Counted from the first letter of the stretch, positions 23,220 through 35,947 are shown. The stretch: DNA of 64,000 bases from Halichondria panicea (GCF_963675165.1 NC_087383.1:2634979-2698978), one strand, 5' to 3'. Made by a program: numbers and translations. The notes: a model not told the origin generated them from the letters alone.

Positions 23220-24738
23220 ATCTGAGTTGCTGTTAGCCAGTTCCAATTCTCAGCCATGACACCCGGGTCCATGATTTGAGACCTCTCGAGCAGCTTCTCC
23301 TCCAACTCCCTCAGCAGGTCATCCTCTAGACATTGAATGGTCTCACTCTTCTCCTCAACCTGACAGGGGAACATCAATAAGTTGCTGCCAGGTGGAGAAT
23401 ACTCGACATACAACAGTGACGTGCATGTACACTCAACTACTGAAAATCTGGCAATGAAATTTAATGGTATTCTCCCACTTTGAAATAAAGGTCAGCTTAA
23501 AGTTGGACTGTAGTTAGCAAATAGTAGATCGATTTTGATTAAAGTCCAGTGAATATTCTAACCACTGCACATGTGTATCTCTCACCTCTGTGGGTGGTGT
23601 AGGAACGAGGGAGGCCCTCTGATACTGTCTAGAGGACTGGACTTCTTCTCACTGCCAATCTAGGAGGTATGAAAACAAACTAATGCATTTGGTAAAATCT
23701 ACTCTCAAACAACATTGCACATTGACAGGTAAAGGGTTATTAAAGTAAAATATGAAAACATTCCTCCTCTCACCTCCTGCTCATTCAGGAACTTCATGAA
23801 CCTGGTAGGAGTGAAGTGCACTTTGAAGGACTCGTCACATGATCTTGGAGCAAAAGATACGGACTTGGTTGAGGATTTGAGTGATGATAAAGTGAGAGAG
23901 GAGGTTGTGGGGGGAGGGGCCTCAGACCAGGACTGGTGGGACGTAGTGTCACGTGAGAGAAGACTCGGACACATGGTCCTCCGTCTGGACAGCTGCTGTG
24001 AGGAGAATGAGAATTGTAAGGCACTGGAATTGAACTGTGCACAAGCACGAAATACATGCACTATTTTATTCGTACCACATAACTAACTAAAAATGCTCAC
24101 CAATAAAACACCACACACCACTTGGTGTACAACATTTTAACGAATCTAAAAGTATACAAATGAACATCTGCTCCTCTGCTCCTCTAGATAACCTGCCCAA
24201 CCCTCCACATACACACTGGCTGGATCATGCATAAAGAAAATGGCATCTATTTTCACAGCGTTTGACCATCAAACGTATCAGAGAATAATCTCACACCCAT
24301 ATTGCTGATTTGCTTGAAATACCCACCACTACCTTAGCAATGTACCAGCAAGGGGCTTTTGTTGTGAGCATCAATGGTAGGCCATGGCATTCAGTTGCTA
24401 TTGATGAGTCACATGAAATGCAGGTACTCTCTGATAAGAAGATCTTAATTGGACTGTTTGTGTCTGAAATGGGAGGCTTACTACAACTTCATATCAGCTA
24501 AAGCCTACAAGGTGTTAGGGCCTTCTGAAAATATGATTTCTTCTACCAACTCGATCAAAACTATATAAGAAACAATTTTACTTTTCCCTAGTGAGATCTC
24601 AGCTCTCTCAACTCTGGCGACCAATTACTGCTCAAAGACATTTATTCTTAAAGTGATTGAGCTCACCTTTGGTAGCGCTGACTTATCACAGCTGTTGGTC
24701 CAATTCTCCAGAACTCTGAGCTTCCCCTCGAGGTGCAA
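23220..24738 (-). pseudogene. coiled-coil gene exons, copy 2 (unidentified gene)
   Basis: Minus-strand exons in order: 24667-24738 (24 codons, phase 0, LEGKLRVLENWTNSCDKSAL), 23774-23993 (Ser/Thr-rich, ending FKVHFTPTRFMKFLNEQE), about 23589-23639 (SSRQYQRASLVPTPPTE) and 23220-23359 (VEEKSETIQCLEDDLL). The last has a 10-nt deletion relative to the intact 150-nt version and goes out of frame. Together they suggest a protein with a disordered Ser-rich part followed by coiled coil. The gene could not be named. Confidence 0.5.
24239..24501 (+). pseudogene. fragment of a repetitive protein family (WHSVAIDESHEM)
   Basis: An open segment from 24310 contains AFVVSINGRPWHSVAIDESH. Just before it, in another frame, MASIFTAFDHQTYQRII is readable, so a frameshift separates the two. 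I recall similar TAFDH and WHSVAIDE-like motifs in abundant unnamed, probably transposon-borne sponge proteins; this recollection could not be checked. A sister copy is at 31177-31439. Confidence 0.4.
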
Positions 24739-25980
24739 CTGCAAGTGACAGAAGATTTAAGTTGAGGTTGAGAAAAGAGTTTCATACAATAAAGTTAGAA
24801 GACACTGAATAGCAGATTACCAGATAAAGTACAGCATAATTATGTTCTGGACAGGAAATTGTCCGGGTATAATTGGAACAGATTTTTATAGCGCATGCGA
24901 AGTGTCCGGGAATAATTAGCATGCAGCTGCATACGAGTGAGCTAAGTTTAATAGAACAGGGTACGACTGAATAGTTGCACTATTATAGCTATCTAAAACT
25001 AGATACTCAAAGCTATCTAACTGCAGCACTCTAAGTATTACTGGCTGGTTATGACTGTAACTCAACTTTTCAAGGTATTGTCCGGACAAATGTAATATTA
25101 AAGCACAAGAGTGTCCGTTGTATTAGAACAACGAAAATTGGCAGGCAAGAGTGTCAGGGATAATTAGAAGTTTCTGAGGCGATAAATTAGAAGATATACG
25201 GTACCTCAGAAACAGACATGCAAGTTCGTTGTCTAAGGACATAATTATTGCAGTGCTTATAACTATGGCTAATACAAGGGTGCTCAGTTAAAGTCGACCA
25301 TACATACTTGATCCATATTATACATGTACCCTGGGAGCAGTACAATAAGTCAAGAGCTCATAGTAAAAAAGAGAGAGTATCGAACGCATCGCTATCTTGC
25401 ATCAGATATATTCCGAAAGTAACGTGACACCCTGTCTGAAACACGTCATCAATTAAATTGATCAGTTACAAAGCAGGAAGTTACGCTACTTTCCAAATAC
25501 ATCTTATGTTACGTTGGATACTCTCTCTCTCTTATTATGGGACTCTTGTTATTAGCGGCCTCTCAAAAAATTGGCTAAGAATAATTACATGTACACAGCT
25601 GTAGGTACACACTTGCCCAACCCACTCACCAGAGAGGACACCTTCGAGGTTAGGTAAATTTATGACCTCTAAAAGTAGCGACAGCTGCGTTGACAATTAA
25701 TTTTTAATGCCGCGTCCTAAATGGAGGTAAATGTAGGCACACCCTAGTAAAGTAGTAAAGATTCTAACTCACTGGAAAATACGTTTTTAAGTGGCTATAG
25801 AAATCGAGGCAAGTAGACTGAGTAGAGTTACATGTACCTCCAATTAGATGAGACCCTCTAAATAATGGACACCAGGTCTTCAACATGATTTTCAACCTCC
25901 AAAAGAAGCGATCTCTGGCTTCAATAAGTTTTAAAAAGTGTTGCTTTAATTAAAGGTCTTACGGTAATCACATTTCTTAC
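24739..25980. other. gene-free flank, duplicated at 31677-32925
   Basis: Almost identical to the sister stretch. It holds repeated TGTCCGG and GATAATTAGAAG motifs near 24850-25200 and a CTCTCTCTC run. No gene is evident. The uninterrupted target sites of the 357-bp MITE (~25860) and, just beyond, of Merlin (26160-26190) are the informative parts. Confidence 0.55.
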
Positions 25981-26187
25981 TTGAATACGTCGGGTTCATT
26001 ACTGACAGGCAGCATTCTCAGCCTCAAACTGTGCAAAGGAACAGAAAACATGATCCACGACGTACCTTACAAGGTAACATAAACCAAGAGATGAACCAGA
26101 CAATCATCTATGGCTAATAAATTGACTCACCATCTTTCCATTGGGAGAATGCTGTAATACTTTAGCAATGGAGCCAGGTTTTGTCTC
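25981..26187 (-). pseudogene. IQGAP: IQGAP-like GAP-domain exons upstream of NLR-C1
   Basis: Minus-strand exon 26131-~26187 reads KPGSIAKVLQHSPNGKM with a good donor; exon 25981-26028 reads FEAENAA with a one-base loss compared with 13733-13781. Here the first exon is not interrupted, which gives the empty site of the Merlin insertion. Confidence 0.65.
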
Positions 26188-26246
26188 TAGCTCTAGCTAG
26201 CTCTGTGGGTGAAAACAATATGTCTTTGGTGGGTGTGGTGGTGAAT

Positions 26247-26302
26247 GTAAAAAGTGGGTGTATCTCAATCTTAGATATCTGAGATACACCCACTTTTTTT
26301 GC
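26247..26302 (+). promoter_or_regulatory. conserved hairpin upstream of NLR-C1
   Basis: Same inverted repeat as before NLR-B, with GTGGGTGTATCTCA and its complement unchanged; it ends ~92 bp before the exon 1 ATG. Confidence 0.6.
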
Positions 26303-26389
26303 AAGTCATGCAAAAACAACAACACTCAATAATATATTTCAGAGAAATCTAGAGCTAGCTAGCTGCAAGGCACAGATTTATTTACTGGA

Positions 26390-27340
26390 ATGGCCACTAA
26401 AGAGCAGAACCAAGGTATAAAGACTGTCATGTTTCCTATAAAGGATAAACCCAATGATTGCTAAAGCATAAAACCCTCATTGGTGATTGCTAACCTTGTG
26501 TGCTTGCTATCTATTTTCAGAGCTCACAATTGACGATCTGAAGACAGAAATGAAACTGACTGATGAGCAGCTCAATACAGTAATAAAGGAACCAGATCTA
26601 CCCGAGTTAGCAGCATGTTTCGACAATGTTCACAAAGGCTATCTTGAAAAATTGGAGCTCTCACCTGGAGAGCAAACTGACGTGAGGACTAGAGCATATG
26701 TAGATGGCACTCTGGCAGGAATGTTGCTGTCTACTTAATTGCTATTGTTACACATACAATTCTCTATTAACTATCACCAGGAATGGTACTCACCTATTGT
26801 TTTGTTTCCCCAGACTCCACCACCTCGTGTCCTCCCTCCCGAGAGAGGGTCCTGCTGAACCACAAGCTGTCCTCGTACAGGGACTACCTACAAAGTCGCT
26901 ACAGAATGCAAGTATCCACATCAGCCACACAATGGCCTCCCGTCCCAACAAAGACAATTTTCAAACTAGCCATGATTCAGAAGGAGGAAATACAGAGAGG
27001 AAGAATCGACGATGAATTTGTTAGGCTAACAATTACGGGGAAAATTGACGATATTTTACTTCAAAAAACTCCGGTTAACTTAACTAACATTTTCCCTGAG
27101 ATTGAGGATACACGAAACTTTGTGTTGATTGAAGGAGCTCCCGGCTCTGGCAAGAGCACCCTTGCTCTACACATCTGTCAGGAGTGGGCAAAGGGGAAAC
27201 TGTTCCAACAGTTCGATATTGCAATCCTGGTGAGACTGAGAGATCCCCTCGTTAGAGAAGCAAAAACAATAGAAGATCTTCTCCCTTGTAGGAATTCAAC
27301 ACTGGCATGCCAAATAGGGGCAACAATTATAATTAATTGA
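26390..27340 (+). pseudogene. NLR-C1, doubly deleted NLR
   Basis: Exon 1 (26390-26414) and the start of exon 2 (26521 on) match NLR-B. A ~200-bp deletion joins the middle of exon 2 to intron 2, removing the splice donor and giving GTLAGMLLST then stop at 26736-26738. Exon 3 (26814-27340) keeps the linker and Walker A GAPGSGKST but is cut after CRNSTLACQIGAT, where it joins directly to the 3' flank; Walker B, winged-helix and LRR parts are gone. A short DEATH-like peptide could still be translated, but a receptor cannot. Confidence 0.85.
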
Positions 27341-27784
27341 TTGATTATTAATTGAGATTGATTGTTATTCATACAGTTTTGACAATTGATTTTAATTCTG
27401 CCATAATGCATTCAATGACAATTTAAATGCATAGAGAAAAGTAGTGAAGTATTATATACTAGTATATATAATTATGTTAGACACTATAAAAACAAATGTT
27501 GTTAATTAATTACAACTTGTTAATAGCACAGCAATAACAAAGGCTTCTCCTCGGTAACAATAACAGACACACAGACACACGCACACGCACACAGTCAGCT
27601 TTACCGTAGCCCTCGTGCGGCTACGCCTCGAGGCATAACAAGGGCTTCTCCTGGTAATAATGATAAATGCTCACATGCACAGTAAATTGTCAATGAACAC
27701 AAAGCAATTTGCTAGTGAAAATCCAATTTAACGCTCTGATGCCTTTTGTTCATATAATTATGAGGAAGATGAGCAAATTAACGT

Positions 27785-28562
27785 TCACTTTAGCCCTCCC
27801 AAACATCTTCTAAACATCTTCATGATTGCCAGGCCCTCGTATTGCAGCTGAAGGAGGTCCTGTGTGGGGAGAAGAGAGGGCAGTGAAACACTTCAACTGG
27901 TATAAGACAAAGAATGCATGTATTCTACATAACACAAAATCATATTAGTACTCCCTTTATTGCTCCCCTCACCTGGAAGATCAGCTCCACCTTCTCTATC
28001 TGCCTGCCCAGGAAACGACCAGACACCTCAAACTTGCTCACATCCACTGACGTCATCTTAAACACAACATTTCTGAACCTGGGGGAGTGTTAACATAGCG
28101 CTCAACGTTACACATAGAGGCATAAAATAAGTCAATAGCCTCACACTGAAATAGATTAGTAGTAGAATCTGGACAAAGTACGTACAAGAGCAATAATATT
28201 AAGAGCAGATGTCGATGATTATCATGTTGTTTGATCATAGTAGAGGGATTCCCAGAATAGTACATCAATGACAAGAGACATACGAAGCTCTTAACATCAA
28301 TACCGTGACACACCAATGTACGCAGGAATTGAAAGCATAATTATATTCTATTTAGTATATAGACAGCCCGTATTAAAGATCTAAGCACACAACACAAGTA
28401 TGTTAGTATCTGCTATGCACTCTCCAGTACGTAGGTGGAGACTCACAGAGTGGGTGGGGCATATCTCCATGGACACTGATTGGTTTGATCACGTCAGAGT
28501 ATGCGTCGATACCCAGCTATCTGTCCGGGGGGTCCACAGTCGATGCTTGCAGGAAGAACCCT
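27785..28562 (-). pseudogene. IQGAP: IQGAP-like 3' end, copy 4
   Basis: Last exon 27785-27859 has the same frame-shifting short duplication as copy 1. The penultimate exon 27973-28078 is intact (FRNVVFKMTSVDVSKF). The GAP exon 28447-28562 has good splice sites but the TAG stop before LGIDAYSDV. The last exon begins 445 bp beyond NLR-C1 on the opposite strand. Confidence 0.65.
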
Positions 28563-29239
28563 CTGTGGGGGGAGTCATAATTATTATTATTTGGGGGGGG
28601 GGGGGGGGAGATTTGGGAGTGCGTAAGCGCGTAAAATGTTTGGCTACATGCCCACTTATTTTACATGGCAAAATTAAAAACGGCCATTGTCGAAGTAATG
28701 TAGACGCAATCGGCATCATGTATTGTGTACATACTGTATAGCAGGTCATTTTCGTAGGGTATAACATTCGAAACAAAAAACGTAGGCGTGGTGTAGCAGT
28801 GATTTCGTGTGTAAAACTTCCTTTTGCTTCACTTGGATGTGGTTTGGCAGATAAAATAACAACATTATCCTCGAGACAAAACCACAAAATTAGTTATTAG
28901 ATTCGATAAATAATAACTTAGGTACTTTACTGGATACCCAATTGAAACAAAATTAAAATTCCTCACAATTTACCACAACCATAGACAAGTACTACATGTA
29001 TCAGATTATTTTTTACACGACAACTGTCAAAGATAAAAATCACAAATGTACCTAAGTCATTTTGAAACATACCTTGTAACTCCCCCCCCCTTGTACGAGT
29101 TATATGTTTGTGTTAGGCACACTTAACAGTGTGTTTAGCTTGCCCACGGAAACTATACCCAGGACGCTATACGTACGGTACGGTATACTGTACCACTTCA
29201 TCACCTGTTTCAAGTATTCTTCCTTCTCCCGTTACTTTG
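28563..29239. other. spacer with G-run and C-run
   Basis: A chimeric spacer: part matches 3360-3480, part matches 21840-22060. It carries G15 and C9 runs. No gene recognised. Confidence 0.45.
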
Positions 29240-29620
29240 TAGCACTCGAATATATCCACCCCGTCCACTGCAGGCACACCGCTCTGCTTCAACTCCTTAC
29301 AGAGATCCAGTGCCTTCTTGAGCTCTTCCTTCATCACAAGTCTCTCTTGCACAGCAGACTGGGTAATAGATTGCATGGTGGTCATGTACACACACACAGG
29401 TATACAGATACAACCATCACAGCATCGTGGTAGTGGTACAGTAGTTATAATAAAGGTACAGTAGACTCTCGCTATTCCGACTCTCTGAAGTACGGCCTGA
29501 AATGTGGCCAACTCGCTATTCTGTATACTTGATGCCCCAAACTAGTAATTTTATACGTATACATTTTGGGTGTGGTTTAGCAGAAAAACTGTGTGTGGGG
29601 GGAGTGGTTGGGGTGTACAA

Positions 29621-29850
29621 TGAGAGGCATTGTGTGTGTATGTGAGGTGTGTGTGGGGGGAGAGGGGTTGTGTGCATTGTGTGTGTATGTGAGGTGAGGG
29701 GGGGGAGAGGGGTTGTGTGGATTGTGTGTGTATGTGAGGTGTGTGTGGGGGGGAGAGGGGTTGTGTGCATTGTGTGTGTATGTGAGGTGTGTGGGGGGAG
29801 TGGTTGTGTGCATTGTGTGTGTATGTGAGGTGTGTGGGGGGAGTGGTTGG
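29621..29850. repeat. GT-rich minisatellite, ~5 units
   Basis: Units of ~45-55 bp with TGTGCATTGTGTGTGTATG and GGTGTGTGGGGGGAG. The equivalent places near 8930 and 62160 have a single GGGGGGAGTGGTTGGGGTG, so the array expanded only here. Long His/Thr/Pro-rich open frames over it are repeat artefacts. Confidence 0.8.
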
Positions 29851-31176
29851 GGTGTACAATGAGAGGTAGGAAGCCATGAACACTACAATGAAAGTTATAA
29901 AAAAGGTAAACCGTTTTGTGAGCAAACACAGCTGTGGGATTACATTGTAATAGAGAGGAAATGATTCATTATCTTTATTTCTTATCCTCCAGACAAAACC
30001 GCAAAATTAGTCATTAATATTCGAAGTAGGTTGATTTTAAGCCGCGGCTATTTTCTGAAATGCAAACTACCGCGCTCTTCTGGCCAAGTTGCACTGTCCC
30101 AAGGGTGGCCGGATTAACGAGAGTCTACTGTACATGTATTAATTATACAGTATTCACCGAGTGTATACATGTACATGCTAAACTCACATCTGCCTTGCTG
30201 TTGGCCAGTTCCAATTCTCTCACCAGCTCAGCCATGACACCTGGGTCCATGATTTGAGACCTCTCGAGCAGCTTCTCCTCCAACTCCCTCAGCAGGTCAT
30301 CCTCTAGACATTGAATGGTCTCACTCTTCTCCTCAACCTGACAAGGGAACATCAATAAGTTGCTGCCAGGTGGAGAATACTCGACATACAATAGTGACGT
30401 GCATGTACACTCAACTACTGAATCTGGCAATGAAATTTAACGGTATTCTCCCACTTTGAAATAAAGGCCAGCTTAAAGTTGGACTGTAGTTAGCAAATAG
30501 TAGATCGATTTTGATTAAAGGCCAGTGAATATTCTAACCACTGCACATGTGTATCTCTCACCTCTGTGGGTGGTATAGGAACGAGGGAGGCCCTCTGATA
30601 CTGTCTAGAGGACTGGACTTCTTCTCACTGCCAAGGTATAAAAACAAAATATGCATTTGGTAAAATCTACTCTCAAACAACATTGCACATTGACAGGTAA
30701 AGGGTTATTAAAGTAAAATATGAAGTTTGACCAAGCATTCCTCCTCTCACCTCCTGCTCATTCAGGAACTTCATGAACCTTTGAAGGACTCGTCACATGA
30801 TCTTGAAAGATACGGACTTGGTTGAGGATTTGAGTGGGGCTAAAGTGAGAGAGGAGGTTGTGGGAGAGGGGCCTCAGACCAGGGCTGGTGGGACGCAGTG
30901 TCACGTGAGAGAAGACTCGGACACATGATCCTCCGTCTGCGGACAGTTGCTGTGAGGAGAATGAGAATTTTAAGGCACTGGAATTGAACTGTGCACAAGC
31001 ACGAAATACATGCACTATTTTATTCGTACCACATAACTAACTAAAAATGCTCACCAATAAAACACCACACACCACTTGGTGTACAACATTTTAACGAATC
31101 TACAAATGAACTGCTGCTCCTCTAGACAACCTGCCCAACCCTCCACATACACACTGGCTGGATCATGCATAAAGAA

Positions 31177-31439
31177 AATGGCATCTATTTTCACAGCGTT
31201 TGACCATCAAACGTATCAGAGAATAATCTCACGCCCATATTGCTGATTTGCTTGAAATGCCCACCACCATCTTAGCAATGTACCAGCAAGGGGCTTTTGT
31301 TGTGAGCATCAATGGTAGGCCATGGCATTCAGTTGCTATTGATGAGTCACATGAAATGCAGGTACTCTCTGATAAGAAGATCTTAATTGGACTGTTTGTG
31401 TCTGAAATGGGAGGCTTACTACAACTTCATATCAGCTAA
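31177..31439 (+). pseudogene. fragment of a repetitive protein family, copy 2
   Basis: Sister of 24239-24501 with RPWHSVAIDESHEM and the same upstream frame break; three residues differ. It is part of the 6.9-kb duplication. Confidence 0.4.
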
Positions 31440-32925
31440 AGCCTACAAGGTGTTAGGGCCTTCTGAAAATATGATTTCTTCTACCAACTCGATCAAAACT
31501 ATATAAGAAACAATTTTATTTTTCCCTAGTGAGATCTCAGCTCTCTCAACTCTGGCGACCAATTACTGCTCAAATACATTTATTCTTAAAGTGATTGAGC
31601 TCACCTTTGGTAGCGCTGACTTATCACAGCTGTTGGTCCAATTCTCCAGAACTCTGAGCTTCCCCTCGAGGTGCAACTGCAAGTGACAGAAGATTTAAGT
31701 TGAGGTTGAGAAAAGAGTTTCATGCAATAAAGTTAGAAGACACTGAATAAGCAGATTACCAGATAAAGTACAGCATAATTATGTTCTGGACAGGAAATTG
31801 TCCGGGTATAATTGGAACAGATTTTTATAGCGCATGCGAAGTGTCCGGGAATAATTAGCATGCAGCTGCATACGAGTGAGCTAAGTTTAATAGAACAGGG
31901 TACGACTGAATAGTTGCACTATTATAGCTATCTAAAACTAGATACTCAAAGCTATCTAACTGCAGCACTCTAAGTATTACTGGCTGGTTATGACTGTAAC
32001 TCAACTTTTCAAGGTATTGTCCGGACAAATGTAATATTAAAGCACAAGAGTGTCCGTTGTATTAGAACAACGAAAATTGGCAGGCAAGAGTGTCAGGGAT
32101 AATTAGAAGTTTCTGAGGCGATAAATTAGAAGATATACGGTACCTCAGAAACAGACATGCAAGTTCGTTGTCTAAGGACATAATTATTGCAGTGCTTATA
32201 ACTATGGCTAATACAAGGGTGCTCAGTTAAAGTCGACCATACATACTTGATCCATATTATACATGTACCCTGGGAGCAGTACAATAAGTCAAGAGCTCAT
32301 AGTAAAAAAGAGAGAGTATCGAACGCATCGCTATCTTGCATCAGATATATTCCGAAAGTAACGTGACACCCTGTCTGAAACACGTCATCAATTAAATTGA
32401 TCAGTTACAAAGCAGGAAGTTACGCTACTTTCCAAATACATCTTATGTTACGTTGGATACTCTCTCTCTCTTATTATGGGACTCTTGTTATTAGCGGCCT
32501 CTCAAAAAATTGGCTAAGAATAATTACATGTACACAGCTGTAGGTACACACTTGCCCAACCCACTCACCAGAGAGGACACCTTCGAGGTTAGGTAAATTT
32601 ATGACCTCTAAAAGTAGCGACAGCTGCGTTGACAATTAATTTTTAATGCCGCGTCCTAAATGGAGGTAAATGTAGGCACACCCTAGTAAAGTAGTAAAGA
32701 TTCTAACTCACTGGAAAATACGTTTTTAAGTGGCTATAGAAATCGAGGCAAGTAGACTGAGTAGAGTTACATGTACCTCCAATTAGATGAGACCCTCTAA
32801 ATAATGGACACCAGGTCTTCAACATGATTTTCAACCTCCAAAAGAAGCGATCTCTGGCTTCAATAAGTTTTAAAAAGTGTTGCTTTAATTAAAGGTCTTA
32901 CGGTAATCACATTTCTTACTTGAAT

Positions 32926-33135
32926 ACGTCGGGTTCATTACTGACAGGCAGCATTCTCAGCCTCAAACTGTGCAAAGGAACAGAAAACATGATCCACGAC
33001 GTACCTTACAAGGTAACATAAACCAAGAGATGAACCAGACAATCATCTATGGCTAATAAATTGACTCACCATCTTTCCATTCTGAGAATGCTGTAATACT
33101 TTAGCAATGGAGCCAGGTTTTGTCTCTAGCTCTAG
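32926..33135 (-). pseudogene. IQGAP: IQGAP-like GAP-domain exons upstream of NLR-C2
   Basis: Copies of the KPGSIAKVLQHS exon and the FEAENAA exon, 6945 bp from the C1 set. The codon before NGKM differs (TCTGAG against TTGGGA on the plus strand), one of the few changes in the duplication. Confidence 0.65.
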
Positions 33136-33191
33136 CTAGCTCTAGCTCCGTGGGTGAAAACAATATGTCTTTGGTGGGTGTGGTGGTGAAT

Positions 33192-33247
33192 GTAAAAAGT
33201 GGGTGTATCTCAATCTTAGATATCTGAGATACACCCACTTTTTTTGC
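33192..33247 (+). promoter_or_regulatory. conserved hairpin upstream of NLR-C2
   Basis: Identical to the hairpin before C1; ends ~93 bp before the exon 1 ATG. Confidence 0.6.
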
Positions 33248-33334
33248 AAGTCATGCAAAAACAACAACACTCAATAATATATTTCAGAGAAATCTAGAGC
33301 TAGCTAGCTGCAAGGCACAGATTTATTTACTGGA

Positions 33335-34285
33335 ATGGCCACTAAAGAGCAGAACCAAGGTATAAAGACTGTCATGTTTCCTATAAAGGATAAACCCAAT
33401 GATTGCTAAAGCATAAAACCCTCATTGGTGATTGCTAACCTTGTGTGCTTGCTATCTATTTTCAGAGCTCACAATTGACGATCTGAAGACAGAAATGAAA
33501 CTGACTGATGAGCAGCTCAATACAGTAATAAAGGAACCAGATCTACCCGAGTTAGCAGCATGTTTCGACAATGTTCACAAAGGCTATCTTGAAAAATTGG
33601 AGCTCTCACCTGGAGAGCAAACTGACGTGAGGACTAGAGCATATGTAGATGGCACTCTGGCAGGAATGTTGCTGTCTACTTAATTGCTATTGTTACACAT
33701 ACAATTCTCTATTAACTATCACCAGGAATGGTACTCACCTATTGTTTTGTTTCCCCAGACTCCACCACCTCGTGTCCTCCCTCCCGAGAGAGGGTCCTGC
33801 TGAACCACAAGCTGTCCTCGTACAGGGACTACCTACAAAGTCGCTACAGAATGCAAGTATCCACATCAGCCACACAATGGCCTCCCGTCCCAACAAAGAC
33901 AATTTTCAAACTAGCCATGATTCAGAAGGAGGAAATACAGAGAGGAAGAATCGACGATGAATTTGTTAGGCTAACAATTACGGGGAAAATTGACGATATT
34001 TTACTTCAAAAAACTCCGGTTAACTTAACTAACATTTTCCCTGAGATTGAGGATACACGAAACTTTGTGTTGATTGAAGGAGCTCCCGGCTCTGGCAAGA
34101 GCACCCTTGCTCTACACATCTGTCAGGAGTGGGCAAAGGGGAAACTGTTCCAACAGTTCGATATTGCAATCCTGGTGAGACTGAGAGATCCCCTCGTTAG
34201 AGAAGCAAAAACAATAGAAGATCTTCTCCCTTGTAGGAATTCAACACTGGCATGCCAAATAGGGGCAACAATTATAATTAATTGA
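33335..34285 (+). pseudogene. NLR-C2, duplicate of the truncated NLR
   Basis: Exon 1 33335-33359, exon 2 33466-33683 (early stop), exon 3 33759-34285. The predicted peptides are identical to those of C1, and both deletion joints are the same, so the deletions came first and the 6945-bp duplication later. The LRR and most of NACHT are missing. Confidence 0.86.
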
Positions 34286-34729
34286 TTGATTATTAATTGA
34301 GATTGATTGTTATTCATACAGTTTTGACAATTGATTTTAATTCTGCCATAATGCATTCAATGACAATTTAAATGCATAGAGAAAAGTAGTGAAGTATTAT
34401 ATACTAGTATATATAATTATGTTAGACACTATAAAAACAAATGTTGTTAATTAATTACAACTTGTTAATAGCACAGCAATAACAAAGGCTTCTCCTCGGT
34501 AACAATAACAGACACACAGACACACGCACACGCACACAGTCAGCTTTACCGTAGCCCTCGTGCGGCTACGCCTCGAGGCATAACAAGGGCTTCTCCTGGT
34601 AATAATGATAAATGCTCACATGCACAGTAAATTGTCAATGAACACAAAGCAATTTGCTAGTGAAAATCCAATTTAACGCTCTGATGCCTTTTGTTCATAT
34701 AATTATGAGGAAGATGAGCAAATTAACGT

Positions 34730-35650
34730 TCACTTTAGCCCTCCCAAACATCTTCTAAACATCTTCATGATTGCCAGGCCCTCGTATTGCAGCTGAAGGA
34801 GGTCCTGTGTGGGGAGAAGAGAGGGCAGTGAAACACTTCAACTGGTATAAGACAAAGAATGCATGTATTCTACATAACACAAAATCATATTAGTACTCCC
34901 TTTATTGCTCCCCTCACCTGGAAGATCAGCTCCACCTTCTCTATCTGCCTGCCCAGGAAACGACCAGACACCTCAAACTTGCTCACATCCACTGACGTCA
35001 TCTTAAACACAACATTTCTGAACCTGGGGGAGTGTTAACATAGCGCTCAACGTTACACATAGAGGCATAAAATAAGTCAATAGCCTCATACTGAAATAGA
35101 TTAGTAGTAGAATCTGGACAAAGTACGTACAAGAGCAATAATATTAAGAGCAGATGTCGATGATTATCATGTTGTTTGATCATAGTAGAGGGATTCCCAG
35201 AATAGTACATCAATGACAAGAGACATACGAAGCTCTTAACATCAATACCGTGACACACCAATGTACGCAGGAATTGAAAGCATAATTATATTCTATTTAG
35301 TATATAGACAGCCCGTATTAAAGATCTAAGCACACAACACAAGTATGTTAGTATCTGCTATGCACTCTCCAGTACGTAGGTGGAGACTTACAGAATGGGT
35401 GGGGCATATCTCCATGGACACTGTTGTAGATGATTTGTTTGATCACGTCAGAGTACGCGTCAATACCCAGCTATCTCTCCGGGGAGTCCACTGTCGATGC
35501 CCACAGGAAGAACCCTCTGGGGAGGGAACAGTGAGAGTCATATTATGATTCAGTTCCGGGAATAAATGTCATAGAAAGTCACTAATTGACTCACATTTTT
35601 TCCAGCCGAGGCAAATGGAGCACAGCTATAGGTTACGTCTCTGTGGGGCA
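34730..35650 (-). pseudogene. IQGAP: IQGAP-like 3' end, copy 5
   Basis: Last exon 34730-34804 (frame-shifted as in copies 1 and 4), intact penultimate exon 34918-35023, GAP exon 35392-35516 with TAG stop, and a degenerate GSIAK exon near 35590-35645. Up to ~35385 it follows copy 4; from there on it follows copy 1. Confidence 0.65.
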
Positions 35651-35947
35651 TGGAAAAATTGATTGACTGAAATTGTGTATCAGGTTTTAAGCAACTAATA
35701 AGGATTATCACTTATTGAGCGCACAATTCCCCGCCCACACACACCTGGTCAGTAGACAGCTGATTGCCTATCCACAACATTGAAGGATTTTATCGCAGCT
35801 ATGTACTTCATTGTACAGCTGCAAGGGGAGTGACGTGTGATACAGTGTGATTCAATGAAAGTCAGTACAACACAGTTAGTGTATGTTTACCAAAGAGGTA
35901 CATGAGATTGTTCTGACAAATCATTCTTGTACTCTCTAATACACTAA

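Larger units (their letters stand above)
29240..31676 (-). pseudogene. coiled-coil gene exons, copy 3 (unidentified gene)
   Basis: Minus-strand exons: 31605-31676 (LEGKLRVLENWTNSCDKSAL), about 30750-30960 (Ser-rich exon, here with several deletions that break the frame), 30188-30337 (intact 50-codon VEEKSETIQCLEDDLLRELE exon) and one ending at 29358 (SAVQERLVMKEELKKALDLC), which stays open into VDGVDIFECYKV. Only one copy of the last exon exists here, against two at 7.6-8.7 kb and three at 60-62 kb. Confidence 0.5.

Noticed and set aside
29516-29929. His/Thr/Pro-rich open frames of 124-137 residues
   Set aside because: Translation of the GT-rich minisatellite, absent from sister introns.
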